From assembly GCF_900102185.1 (NCBI RefSeq), contig NZ_LT629690.1:3348001-3412000 (forward strand): DNA of 64,000 nt, in the 5' to 3' direction. The notes below the pieces were generated by a model that was not told where the DNA came from, did no database searches, and saw nothing but the letters and a program-made list of their open reading frames with translations. Position numbers and translations under genes: made by a program. Positions 7,588-15,077 of the stretch are shown here, piece by piece. Origin of the DNA: Terriglobus roseus (GTDB lineage: Bacteria > Acidobacteriota > Terriglobia > Terriglobales > Acidobacteriaceae). Each line of letters begins with the position of its first letter. Positions within the stretch are counted from its first letter, which is position 1.

Positions 7588-9033
7588 TTACCGGCGACGA
7601 CGACGGCGGAAACCGCCACCACCACCGTTACCACTGCCGCCGTTGCGGCCATTTCCGTTGCCACGGCCCGCGTGATTGCGGCCCTGCGGTACGGGTGCGT
7701 CTTCCAGGCTGGTGCCCTGCTGGTTGGTCTTCCAAGCCCGGGTCTCCAGCTGCATCAGATCGCCTACGTTGTTCAGGTCAAGGGGAGCATTGCGCTCTTC
7801 CTTAGCCAGATTCTTGTCGGCTTCGCGCCAGAGGAAGCTAATCTTCAGCTCCCGCTCAATGCGGCGCGCATCGCTGCGCTCCTGCGGCATCACGAAGGTA
7901 GTAGCGAAGCCTTCCTTGCCTGCTCGGCCGGTACGGCCGATGCGGTGGACAAAGTCTTCACTAGCGTTGGGGAGATCATAGTTCACAACGTGCGCAATGT
8001 GGGAAATATCTATTCCACGCGCTGCGACGTCCGTTGCAACTAGGATTCGGCTCTTGCCCGTGGCGAACGCCTTCAGGGCCGAGGTGCGCTGGGACTGGGA
8101 ACGGTCACCGTGGATGATGCTGGCGGTATAGCCCAGCTTCTCCAGCTTGCGGCCGATACGGTCTGCACCGTGCTTTGTACGGCTGAATACGAGGAACGTA
8201 CCTTCTTCCTCGTTCAGCATCTGGTCCAGCAGGCCGAGCTTCTGGTCCTGCATGACCGTGTAAGCACGGAGTTCCACACGCTCATTGGGCTTGGAAGTGG
8301 TGCCGATCTCGATGCGGACAGGCTTCTGTACGTAGTCGCGCACGATCTCGGCGATGTTGGCGTCGAGGGTGGCGGAGTAGCACATGGTCTGGCGGGTCTT
8401 CGGCAGTGCGCCGACGATGCGGCGGATGGCCGGGAGGAAGCCCATGTCCAGCATGCGATCCACTTCGTCCAGTACGAGCATCTCTACGTGGCGGATGCTG
8501 ATCTCGCCGCGCTTCAGGTAGTCCTCAAGGCGTCCGGGCGTGGCAACGACCAGGCGCGGACCACGGCGGAGAGCGTCAAGCTGTGCGCCTTCGCTTAGGC
8601 CACCGCAAACCAGCACGGCATCGTTCTTCTGGCCGGGCATCAGCTTGGCGTAGTTGTCGAGCACCTGCATGGCCAGCTCGCGGGTGGGGAGCAGGATGAG
8701 GGCGCGGATGGGCTTGATCTGGCGCTTGCCCTGCTTCTCGCCGGGAGCGGGAACTGGAAGCGGGGTCGCGTCCATGCGCTCGATCATCGGGATGAGGAAG
8801 CTGAGGGTCTTGCCGGTGCCTGTGGCAGCGGTGGCGAGTACGTCACGGCCTTCCAGGGCGGGAGCAATTGCCTTTGCCTGCACGGGCGTAGGCGTGACAT
8901 AGCCTGCCGCGGCAAGACGGTCCTTCAGACGCTGGGAGAGGTTGAAGTCGGTGAAGAGGGGGGAAGAAGTGGTGGTTTCGGTGGAGTTAGTCGGAACGTT
9001 CTGTTCTGCGACTGCAGTATTGCCAGTGTTCAA
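7588..9033 (-). CDS. DEAD-box ATP-dependent RNA helicase, RhlE-like
   Basis: A 481-residue RNA helicase that unwinds RNA duplexes with ATP in the cytoplasm, likely in RNA turnover or ribosome assembly. Seen in order: a Q-motif region (FTDFNLSQRLKDRL with PTPVQAKAI), motif I ATAATGTGKT (about residues 67-76), PTRELA, TPGR, motif II written DEVD (about residues 186-190) rather than DEAD, SAT, and HRIGRTGRAG. The C-terminal tail is Gly/Asn-rich and ends in Arg repeats, which is usual for RNA-binding tails. An unusually long untranslated region lies upstream. Confidence 0.92.
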   Translation of the reverse strand: MNTGNTAVAEQNVPTNSTETTTSSPLFTDFNLSQRLKDRLAAAGYVTPTPVQAKAIAPALEGRDVLATAATGTGKTLSFLIPMIERMDATPLPVPAPGEKQGKRQIKPIRALILLPTRELAMQVLDNYAKLMPGQKNDAVLVCGGLSEGAQLDALRRGPRLVVATPGRLEDYLKRGEISIRHVEMLVLDEVDRMLDMGFLPAIRRIVGALPKTRQTMCYSATLDANIAEIVRDYVQKPVRIEIGTTSKPNERVELRAYTVMQDQKLGLLDQMLNEEEGTFLVFSRTKHGADRIGRKLEKLGYTASIIHGDRSQSQRTSALKAFATGKSRILVATDVAARGIDISHIAHVVNYDLPNASEDFVHRIGRTGRAGKEGFATTFVMPQERSDARRIERELKISFLWREADKNLAKEERNAPLDLNNVGDLMQLETRAWKTNQQGTSLEDAPVPQGRNHAGRGNGNGRNGGSGNGGGGGFRRRRRR

Positions 9034-9705
9034 GTGTGATCTTTCTCTGTCTGTGTGCGGCGGTGTCCTTGTTCAGTGCGGACAGCCTGCCTGCCAGTTC
9101 GTTGTAGTGATGCAGGTGTGTTTTCACTCCTTAGGCGTGGAGCGGAACACTATGGATCGATTCGATCAGCATTGGTTTGATAGGCCTTTGCTGCTGCACG
9201 GCGAGATCGTTATCCCTGCTGCTCCGGTCTGGTAAACGCCTGATGCGCTTATCTCTCGAGAGTCCAGGTGATCTTCAAAGCCAGAGCAACCAACGCTTCC
9301 CTCTCTCTTGTTCAAGGGATGGCATGCAGCGGTGGGACAGAACATCGCGGTCTCTGGCCAGCCCCAATCCACTTCGGGCCGTTCCCTGCGACGTACAGAG
9401 CAGAATCACTCTGTGGAAATTGTAGCACAACTCATGGGTACCCCCTCCCCCTCTTTTTCTAAAATCGTCTTTCTATTGGGGTTACGGCGAGGGTGGCTGT
9501 AAAATAGTCTGCCCATTGAGGTTAGGGGCAAAATCGTCTTTCTAAAGGAGTTAGTTCAATACCTGTTAGCTTTTCGGTTCCCCTTGTTTCTATTTTAGAA
9601 GTTTCGGGGAAATACCATGCCAACTCTATTTCTTTTGGTTTGTTGGGGTTGGATGGATTCGGGGCTTGACACGTTTTGATGCTGTTTCGTTTGTTGGCGG
9701 CGGGG
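9034..9705. other. intergenic region with long helicase leader and short repeats
   Basis: These 672 bases hold no convincing gene. On the minus strand the part next to the helicase (9034-9420) would be its leader: a TACAAT -10-like box reads 9424 to 9419, though no clear -35 box matches it. A pyrimidine-rich tract (9441-9459) and three copies of a 24-base repeat (9461-9553) follow. Open frames here have no recognisable domains or ribosome sites. Confidence 0.5.
9461..9553. repeat. three copies of a 24-base intergenic repeat
   Basis: Copies lie at 9461-9484, 9501-9524 and 9530-9553. All begin AAAAT-GTCT and end GGTTA or AGTTA. Copies 1 and 3 share the first 15 bases (AAAATCGTCTTTCTA), and copy 2 is more diverged. 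Start-to-start spacing is 40 and 29 bases. A G-rich run on the minus strand (9441-9459) abuts the first copy. Confidence 0.7.
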
Positions 9706-10257
9706 TCAGTCTTCGCAGGCCAGGGCGTCCAACACCTCAAGCCTCGTAGCGTGCCATGCGGAATACGCCCCAGCCAGGAAGAAGACCGTTGCGGCAATGA
9801 TTCCGGCAGGTAGCCAAAAGCTGTATGGCGTGCGCAATACAAACAGACCACCAAGAACCGTTGAAATCAGCCACTCATGAAGGTAGGCAAGGATGATTCC
9901 GACAATCGTTCCAGGGAGAGCAATCAGGATTGTTTCCTGAAGAAGTAGTACGAGGATGAAGGTGAACGCTCCGCCCAAGACTCGGTATATCGCGAATTGC
10001 CGCGTCCGTTCCCTGACCTGGGAGAATCTGTTGATCGCCAAGAAGAGGAAGGTGGCGCCAGTTGCAGCCCAAGCCACGCCAACGACCATGGCCCGGACCG
10101 CGATGATGAATCGATTCGGATGACTGGCGGGGTCGAGTGATGCCCCGGCTATTGTCAGCACCATCATGACCGCTAACCCGATTGCCAGCGCATTCAAGTA
10201 CGCCTGCTGAGCGTTATAGCGAAGGTGTCCCGTTACCAGAGGATGGACTGAGAGCAT
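9706..10257 (-). CDS. shortened FtsX-like ABC permease, possible remnant
   Basis: A 183-residue protein with about four membrane segments (near residues 25-40, 55-75, 95-125 and 145-168). RERTRQFAIYRVLGG and the ending WHATRLEVLDALACED fit the cytoplasmic loop and C-terminus of MacB/FtsX-type permeases, where they are normally followed by an ARRATR-x-P-x-x-AL end. Usual members have a periplasmic domain of about 200 residues between the first and second helices. Here only about 20 residues separate them, and no partner ATPase is adjacent. It may be a decayed permease or a genuinely minimal form. Confidence 0.5.
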   Translation of the reverse strand: MLSVHPLVTGHLRYNAQQAYLNALAIGLAVMMVLTIAGASLDPASHPNRFIIAVRAMVVGVAWAATGATFLFLAINRFSQVRERTRQFAIYRVLGGAFTFILVLLLQETILIALPGTIVGIILAYLHEWLISTVLGGLFVLRTPYSFWLPAGIIAATVFFLAGAYSAWHATRLEVLDALACED

Positions 10258-10312
10258 GTGGCTCGTAGCATAGCAATCCGCATATCCGGAGGGAAGGTGA
10301 CGGTAGTCGCCG

Positions 10313-11128
10313 TCAGTCTTCGAGGGTGATGAGTTCTACTGTGGGGATTTCGCGGCCGAGGAAACGGGGGGCGAAGCGCTGGAATTTGGCGGCTGCGTCT
10401 GTCGCTAGGAAGTGCAGCCTGGGTTCCGCACTACCGGGGTTTGCTGCGGTGGGTAGCAGGGTGACGGTGTGGCGGGCGGTGGCCTCGGCGGAATCGACGA
10501 TGGGGATATTGCCGTCAAGCTTGGCGATTTCTCTTTGGAGCAGCGGGCGCAGCAACGGGTAATGCGTGCAGCCCAGGACGATGGCCTGTGGTGGCTGTGG
10601 TGCGGCGGCCAACGCCTCTTGCAGGTAGACGTCTGCGATCTGTTCCGTGATGGGACCGTCTGTCCAACCTTCTTCTACCAGTGGGACGAAGAGTGGGCAG
10701 GGCTTTTCTACGGCCTGGAGGCCGTGGGTGGCGCATGCCTCTGCGTACGCGTGGGAGTTGCAGGTGCCTTCGGTGGCCAGCACGAGAACTGTGGAGTCTG
10801 GTGGGACGATGGCTGCGGCGGCTTCTGCGCCGGGGCCGACGACGCCTACGAGTGGCACGGGGGCGTTGTCCTGAAGCGATGGCAGTGCCAATGCCGAGGC
10901 GGTGTTGCAGGCGATGACGACGAGTTCTGCGCCGCGGCTGACGAGTTCGCGAATGGCGGCGCGGGTGTACCGCGTGATGGCGGCCTGCGATTTGGAGCCG
11001 TAGGGCAGATGGGCCGTGTCGCCGAGGTATAGGAAGTCTGCACCGGGGAGATGGTGCAGGAGTTCGCGGAGCACGGTGAGGCCACCGAAGCCGGAATCGA
11101 AGACGCCGATGAGCGGGCGGTTAGTCAT
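10313..11128 (-). CDS. murI: glutamate racemase
   Basis: A 271-residue cytoplasmic enzyme that converts L-glutamate to D-glutamate for peptidoglycan. It has the family opening IGVFDSGFGGLTVLREL, the two catalytic cysteines in ACNTASA (near residue 74) and LGCTHYPLL (near residue 186), and PYGSKS near residue 42. Length is normal. Its start overlaps the end of the GerMN gene by 8 bases, so it is translationally coupled to the amidase-GerMN pair. Confidence 0.96.
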   Translation of the reverse strand: MTNRPLIGVFDSGFGGLTVLRELLHHLPGADFLYLGDTAHLPYGSKSQAAITRYTRAAIRELVSRGAELVVIACNTASALALPSLQDNAPVPLVGVVGPGAEAAAAIVPPDSTVLVLATEGTCNSHAYAEACATHGLQAVEKPCPLFVPLVEEGWTDGPITEQIADVYLQEALAAAPQPPQAIVLGCTHYPLLRPLLQREIAKLDGNIPIVDSAEATARHTVTLLPTAANPGSAEPRLHFLATDAAAKFQRFAPRFLGREIPTVELITLED

Positions 11129-11789
11129 GTGTGGCGGTCTGTACGGGCGCGGTGATGGAGGCGTCTACGTCGAAGATGCGGTCGAACTCCACGCTGCCTG
11201 CGAGGGTGTCTCGCGGTTTGCCGTCGACGAGGAACTTCACCTTGGTGATCTCTGGCAGGTTGGCGTGCAGGGTACCGACGATGGACTGGATGGTGAGTGT
11301 CTCTGAGGTGATACCGGCGGGATGACCGTCAACCCAGGAGGAGCGCAGGTTCACGACGGCGAGTTCTCCGGTGACCTGTGTCAGCGGGTCAGCCTGCGCG
11401 TCTTTGGTGAGCGGGGCGTGCTGCGCCGAACCCAGTGGAAGCGGCACGAGGAAGACATCGTCAACGGAGATGCCGCCATCGAGCGGATGGTTCGAGCGCG
11501 GCAGAGAGTACTCCGCCAGAAGATGTTCCACGAGAGCGCGTGCGCGGACGGCGGGGGTTTGCGGCAGTGCGATGGAGCGCACGGTGGGGGTAAGGGTGAA
11601 GTCGGAGTCGTCTGCAAGATCCAGCGTGACCTGTTCGGAGGCGGAATAGACCGGCGCCTCAAGGGGTGTGTGGTCAGCGTTCTTTACGTCTGCAAAGTTT
11701 TTGCGGTGCATGTAGACGAGGAAGATGGCCATGAAAACCGACGCGCTTAGCAACACGATGAACAGGATGCGCTGGTAACGAGGGATCAT
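11121..11789 (-). CDS. membrane-anchored GerMN-domain protein
   Basis: A 222-residue protein with one N-terminal membrane helix (about residues 8-27, ILFIVLLSASVFMAIFLVYM) and an extracytoplasmic GerMN domain (about residues 70-210) recognised from the pattern VEHLLAEY, VFLVPLPLG, AVVNLRSS and IQSIVGTLHANLPEITKVKFLVDG. GerMN domains occur in spore germination and other cell-wall proteins and probably bind wall components or partners. The start shares an ATGA overlap with the amidase-like gene and the end overlaps murI by 8 bases, so all three are one cell-wall operon. Confidence 0.85.
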   Translation of the reverse strand: MIPRYQRILFIVLLSASVFMAIFLVYMHRKNFADVKNADHTPLEAPVYSASEQVTLDLADDSDFTLTPTVRSIALPQTPAVRARALVEHLLAEYSLPRSNHPLDGGISVDDVFLVPLPLGSAQHAPLTKDAQADPLTQVTGELAVVNLRSSWVDGHPAGITSETLTIQSIVGTLHANLPEITKVKFLVDGKPRDTLAGSVEFDRIFDVDASITAPVQTATHD

Positions 11790-12547
11790 TGCTGCGCTGC
11801 TCCTGTGGGTTTGGGTGTTGCTGGTTTTGGCGCGACTGGTGCTGCCTGCGGGGTGGCGGGCTTGGGCGCGGGTGTCGGTACGACAGGCTCCGGCTTGGGC
11901 GGTGCGGGCGGCGTCATGCTGCCGACTTTGTTGCGCCAGAAGAGGAGTACACCGGCGATGGTGTCAGCCACTCGGTTCTGATATGGCGGATCGTCGGCGG
12001 TGGTGCCGTCTTTCTGCGGTCCCATTTCAATGGCGACTGCCGGGCACTGCATGTTGTCGAGCGGGCGCGTCCATGTGGTGCCGCTGGCGATGGGGATGCG
12101 GGTGCGACCGAAGGCTTCACGCATGCCGCTGGCGAGGGCTTGCGAACGCGCGGCGTATGCGGATTGTGCTTCGTCCCAAACGACTGGCGCAGCGGGATCG
12201 ACCATGGATGGCTGCGGCAGAGTCGTTGTGAAGAGATGAACGCCGTTGCCGGTGCTGGAGGCGTACAGCAGGATGCAGGCGATGGGATGTGTGGTGTTGG
12301 CGATGGAGGCGCGCTGGTCGTTAGTGGTGTCCACGTCGGATTCGCGGGTCATCTGCACGGCGAAGCCGCGAGCGCGCAGGAGATTGCCAAGACGCTGCGC
12401 CACCTGCAGCGTGACCTGCTTTTCTTCGACACGGTCTGCGATGTGCGAGCCGCCCTTGGACCCTCCGCGCGCGGGATCAATGAGCACTAACGGCTGTTGG
12501 GCGGCGGCGCTGACAGCGAGCAGGAGGGATGGGATAAGCAGCTTCAC
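11786..12547 (-). CDS. exported amidase_3-fold protein lacking zinc histidines
   Basis: A 253-residue protein with a signal peptide (residues 1-17) and an N-acetylmuramoyl-L-alanine amidase (Amidase_3) fold. The usual first zinc ligand in DPGHGG is replaced: it reads DPARGG (Arg27). The usual His in the I-S-I-H-A-N segment is Tyr95 (ILLYAS). The Glu pair after helix 1 (VEEK, 40-43) and the later catalytic-type Glu (AVAIEMGP) remain. The C-terminal 45 residues are Pro/Ala/Lys-rich, a flexible tail. I infer a non-cleaving peptidoglycan-binding role. It is the first gene of the operon with GerMN and murI. Confidence 0.8.
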   Translation of the reverse strand: MKLLIPSLLLAVSAAAQQPLVLIDPARGGSKGGSHIADRVEEKQVTLQVAQRLGNLLRARGFAVQMTRESDVDTTNDQRASIANTTHPIACILLYASSTGNGVHLFTTTLPQPSMVDPAAPVVWDEAQSAYAARSQALASGMREAFGRTRIPIASGTTWTRPLDNMQCPAVAIEMGPQKDGTTADDPPYQNRVADTIAGVLLFWRNKVGSMTPPAPPKPEPVVPTPAPKPATPQAAPVAPKPATPKPTGAAQQ

Positions 12548-12570
12548 GTGATGGCTAAGTGATTGTAGCT

Positions 12571-12605
12571 GGTACTTTGTACCGTTCTCGACGCTTCGCG
12601 TGTTG
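12571..12605. repeat. dispersed intergenic repeat, copy 1
   Basis: GGTACTTTGTACCGTTCTCG is followed by ACGCTTCGCGT and TG. The first part forms a small hairpin (GGTAC-TTT-GTACC) and the second another (ACGC-TTCG-type). A close copy is at 39906-39942. It sits between the stop of the upper VWA gene and the amidase start. Confidence 0.6.
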
Positions 12606-12631
12606 TTCTATTTACTCAGAATGATGGACTT

Positions 12632-13741
12632 TTACTTTGCGTTTTCCGGTTTCAGGCCGGGTGCGGGGCCCACAGGTTGGGAGCCCTTGGGGAAGTAGCC
12701 GCTGCGGGTACGGACGGTGAGTTTGCCGAAGCCCTTGGCCTGAGCAGTGACGTGAACTGTGCGGTAGCCGCCAAGGCGCGCCGCTTTGGTGGAGCTGTAG
12801 GAGATGGTGTACTGCTGGCGGATATCCGCTGCGACCTGAGCGGCGATGGAGTCCACGTCTTCCAGCTTTTTGGGGAAGTAGGCGACGCCGCCGGTTTGTT
12901 CCGCGAGTGTTTCCAGAACGCGACGGGCGTGGCGGCTTTCGCGCTTGTCTTCGTCGGGGCCGAAGAGCAGGCCGACGCAGTAGATCACGGGGCCATCGAG
13001 TTCCTGCACGCGGCGGATGGTTTCTTCCAGCGTGGAGGAGGACGCGTTGTCGTCGCCGTCGGTGATGAGCAGGATGACCTGCTTGGGTTCTTTGGCGTTG
13101 CGCGAGAGATAGTCGGCGGAAGCGATGACGGCGTCGTACAGCGCGGTGCCACCGCTGGCCTTCACGTAGTTCAGGCCGTCTTCGAGCTTCTTGATGTCGT
13201 GGGTGAAGTCTGCGTCGATGTAGGGGTCGAAGGAGAAATCGACGAGGAAGGCTTCGTCCTTGGGGTTGGACAGCTTGATGAGATCGAGCGAGGCTTTGCC
13301 GACGGCGGCGCGCTTGTCGTACATGGAGCCTGAGGAATCGATGAGGAGGCCGAGTGAGACGGGCAGATCTTCATGACGCAGGCTGGCGACGGTTTGCTGC
13401 ACGCCGTCTTCAAAGACGGTGAAGGCGGAGGGCTGCAGCGTTTGCACGGAACGGCCGCTGCCGTCGATGACGCTGGCGTTGAGGCGAACTTCACCGACCT
13501 CAGTGTGCAGCGTGTATGTGCCGCCGGCGCGCTGAATCTGATCTGTGGAGGGCTGCTGGCCTGTGGTGTCTGCACTGGCTGCGGTGGGGGCTGTCTCGGG
13601 GTCGGGCGAGGGGATGGGGTCGCGGTCGACGTTAAGAGACGGAGCCGAGGGCGCAGGGGCTTGCTGCGCGGAGAGCACGGGAAGCATCGTCAGAGTGGAA
13701 GCGAACAAAAGTGGTGCAAAACAGTTAATCCGACGGTGCAT
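12632..13741 (-). CDS. exported VWA-domain protein (VWFA-related acidobacterial family)
   Basis: A 369-residue secreted protein with a signal peptide (residues 1-25) and a von Willebrand A domain at about residues 130-320. The metal-ion-dependent adhesion site is intact: DSSGS (after LGLLI), the Thr in SGGTALYDAV, and Asp in LLITDGDDN. The N-terminal part before the VWA domain is Pro/Thr-rich, then a short beta domain (YTLHTEVGEVRLNASVIDG) that is typical of the VWFA-related acidobacterial family. Ligands are unknown. It overlaps the preceding VWA gene by 17 bases. Confidence 0.88.
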   Translation of the reverse strand: MHRRINCFAPLLFASTLTMLPVLSAQQAPAPSAPSLNVDRDPIPSPDPETAPTAASADTTGQQPSTDQIQRAGGTYTLHTEVGEVRLNASVIDGSGRSVQTLQPSAFTVFEDGVQQTVASLRHEDLPVSLGLLIDSSGSMYDKRAAVGKASLDLIKLSNPKDEAFLVDFSFDPYIDADFTHDIKKLEDGLNYVKASGGTALYDAVIASADYLSRNAKEPKQVILLITDGDDNASSSTLEETIRRVQELDGPVIYCVGLLFGPDEDKRESRHARRVLETLAEQTGGVAYFPKKLEDVDSIAAQVAADIRQQYTISYSSTKAARLGGYRTVHVTAQAKGFGKLTVRTRSGYFPKGSQPVGPAPGLKPENAK

Positions 13742-14756
13742 AGTAACCCTGGCGATTGTGTACGGAGAGCTGTGGCAATCCGGGTGGCGGATTCAGCTTC
13801 ACCTTCAGCTTACGCCAGTTGCCATCGTGATGAAGGTCCGTGGGCTTGTATCCGATGACGTATTCATTTCGGAGCTCTGCGGAAATTCGCGACGCGATGT
13901 CTCCCAACTCTGCTACATCTGTGACGTGAAAAAGGCGTCCACCGGTTTGATCGCACATGTCCATTAGCAGGGCTGGGCCGTTGCGTTCTTCTTCGGTTGG
14001 CGCGTTTTGTTCAAAGATGCCGATGGCGTACATTTGCACGTCGCTTTCGCGGACGGCTTTGCGGAGTTCGCCTTCGGTGTAGCGCGAACGATTGTCGCCG
14101 CCGTCAGATATCACCAGCAGCGCCTTGCGTTCGTACTTGGCGTCTTTCAGCTTGTCGAGGCCGAGATAGACAGCGTCAATGAGCGCGGTGCGGTTCTGCG
14201 GCTTGAGCATGACCATGCGCGCGTCTACGTCGTCAACGTTGTTGGTGTAATCGACAACGATGTTGGGGCGGTCATTGAAGGCGACGACGAAGAACTCGTC
14301 CTGCGGGTTGCTGGTGCGCATGAACTCGCTGAGCGCGCGGCGAGAGCGCGTGTACTTGTTGTTCATGCTGCCGCTGAGATCGAAGATGATGCCGATGGAG
14401 ATGGGCGCGTCGTCTGTGGAGAAGGTGCGGATAGTCTGCGGCTGGTTGTTCTCGTAGACGTAAAAGTTTTCGCGCTCGAGGCCGGTGACGAGGCGGTTCT
14501 GGTCGTCGGTGACGGTCATGGGGACGAGGACGAGGTTCGCTTCGACTCGGAGGGTGGCGCCGGGGCGGAGCGCGCCCTTGGCTGTGACGTCCTTACCTGT
14601 GATGACTTCACCCGCAGGCTGCTTGGGCGGATCAGGCTTGGTGGGGGTGTGCGGGTTTTGCAACGGATTTTCCTGCGCACGCAGTTTCCCTGCCGCAACG
14701 AACAGCAGCAAGAAGAAGAACAGTGACGCAACGACTTTACGGCCACGTGTTGACAT
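13725..14756 (-). CDS. exported VWA-domain protein (VWFA-related acidobacterial family)
   Basis: A 343-residue paralogue of the next gene. I start it at ATG 14756 (MSTRGRKVV), which gives a proper signal peptide (to about residue 26). The VWA domain has DLSGS, the Thr in RTALIDAV and the Asp in LVISDGGDN, so its metal site is intact. The preceding beta region reads LRVEANLVLVPMTVTDDQNR, the acidobacterial family hallmark. The overlap of 17 bases with the downstream VWA gene suggests coordinated translation. Confidence 0.86.
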   Translation of the reverse strand: MSTRGRKVVASLFFFLLLFVAAGKLRAQENPLQNPHTPTKPDPPKQPAGEVITGKDVTAKGALRPGATLRVEANLVLVPMTVTDDQNRLVTGLERENFYVYENNQPQTIRTFSTDDAPISIGIIFDLSGSMNNKYTRSRRALSEFMRTSNPQDEFFVVAFNDRPNIVVDYTNNVDDVDARMVMLKPQNRTALIDAVYLGLDKLKDAKYERKALLVISDGGDNRSRYTEGELRKAVRESDVQMYAIGIFEQNAPTEEERNGPALLMDMCDQTGGRLFHVTDVAELGDIASRISAELRNEYVIGYKPTDLHHDGNWRKLKVKLNPPPGLPQLSVHNRQGYYAPSD

Positions 14757-15077
14757 ATATCGCCCCCGGCTGTTCCTTACAGCGTTCGGCAAACCGTCTC
14801 GTCATTACTTGGACGGTTTCGGCCCGCAGAGGTTTTCTACGCCCCCGTGGGAAGACGATTGTACGCGATGGGGTTAGTGCCTTTGTCACAGTTTTTCTTC
14901 GGCGTGTTGCCGGATGAGGTGACAAAGACTTGCCATGCGTCGGCGACCTACAGTGCGGCTAAAACACTGCCAACGAGGGGTTTCCAGACGGCGGCGTGGG
15001 CTGAAGAGTGATACGGCGCAGGAAAAGAGAAGAGACCCTACCGGATCGCCCGCGGTGGAGACGCGTTTTGCAAAGCG
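14757..15077. other. intergenic region, VWA promoter region
   Basis: About 320 bases without a gene. On the minus strand a possible -10 box TACAAT reads 14863 to 14858 with a weak -35-like GTGACA (14889 to 14884, 20-base spacing). No ORF here has a domain or ribosome site. No terminator hairpin was seen for the DHA2 gene upstream. Confidence 0.3.

Noticed and set aside
9522-9854. A 110-codon minus-strand frame overlapping the FtsX-like gene end.
   Set aside because: It spans the repeat region and overlaps the permease in another frame; no domain.
10469-11032. A plus-strand frame opposite murI.
   Set aside because: It is Gly/Trp/Cys-rich and lacks domains; murI is certain.
14007-14726. A 239-codon plus-strand frame opposite the VWA gene.
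   Set aside because: It is a Val/Gly-rich shadow; the VWA metal site is on the minus strand.
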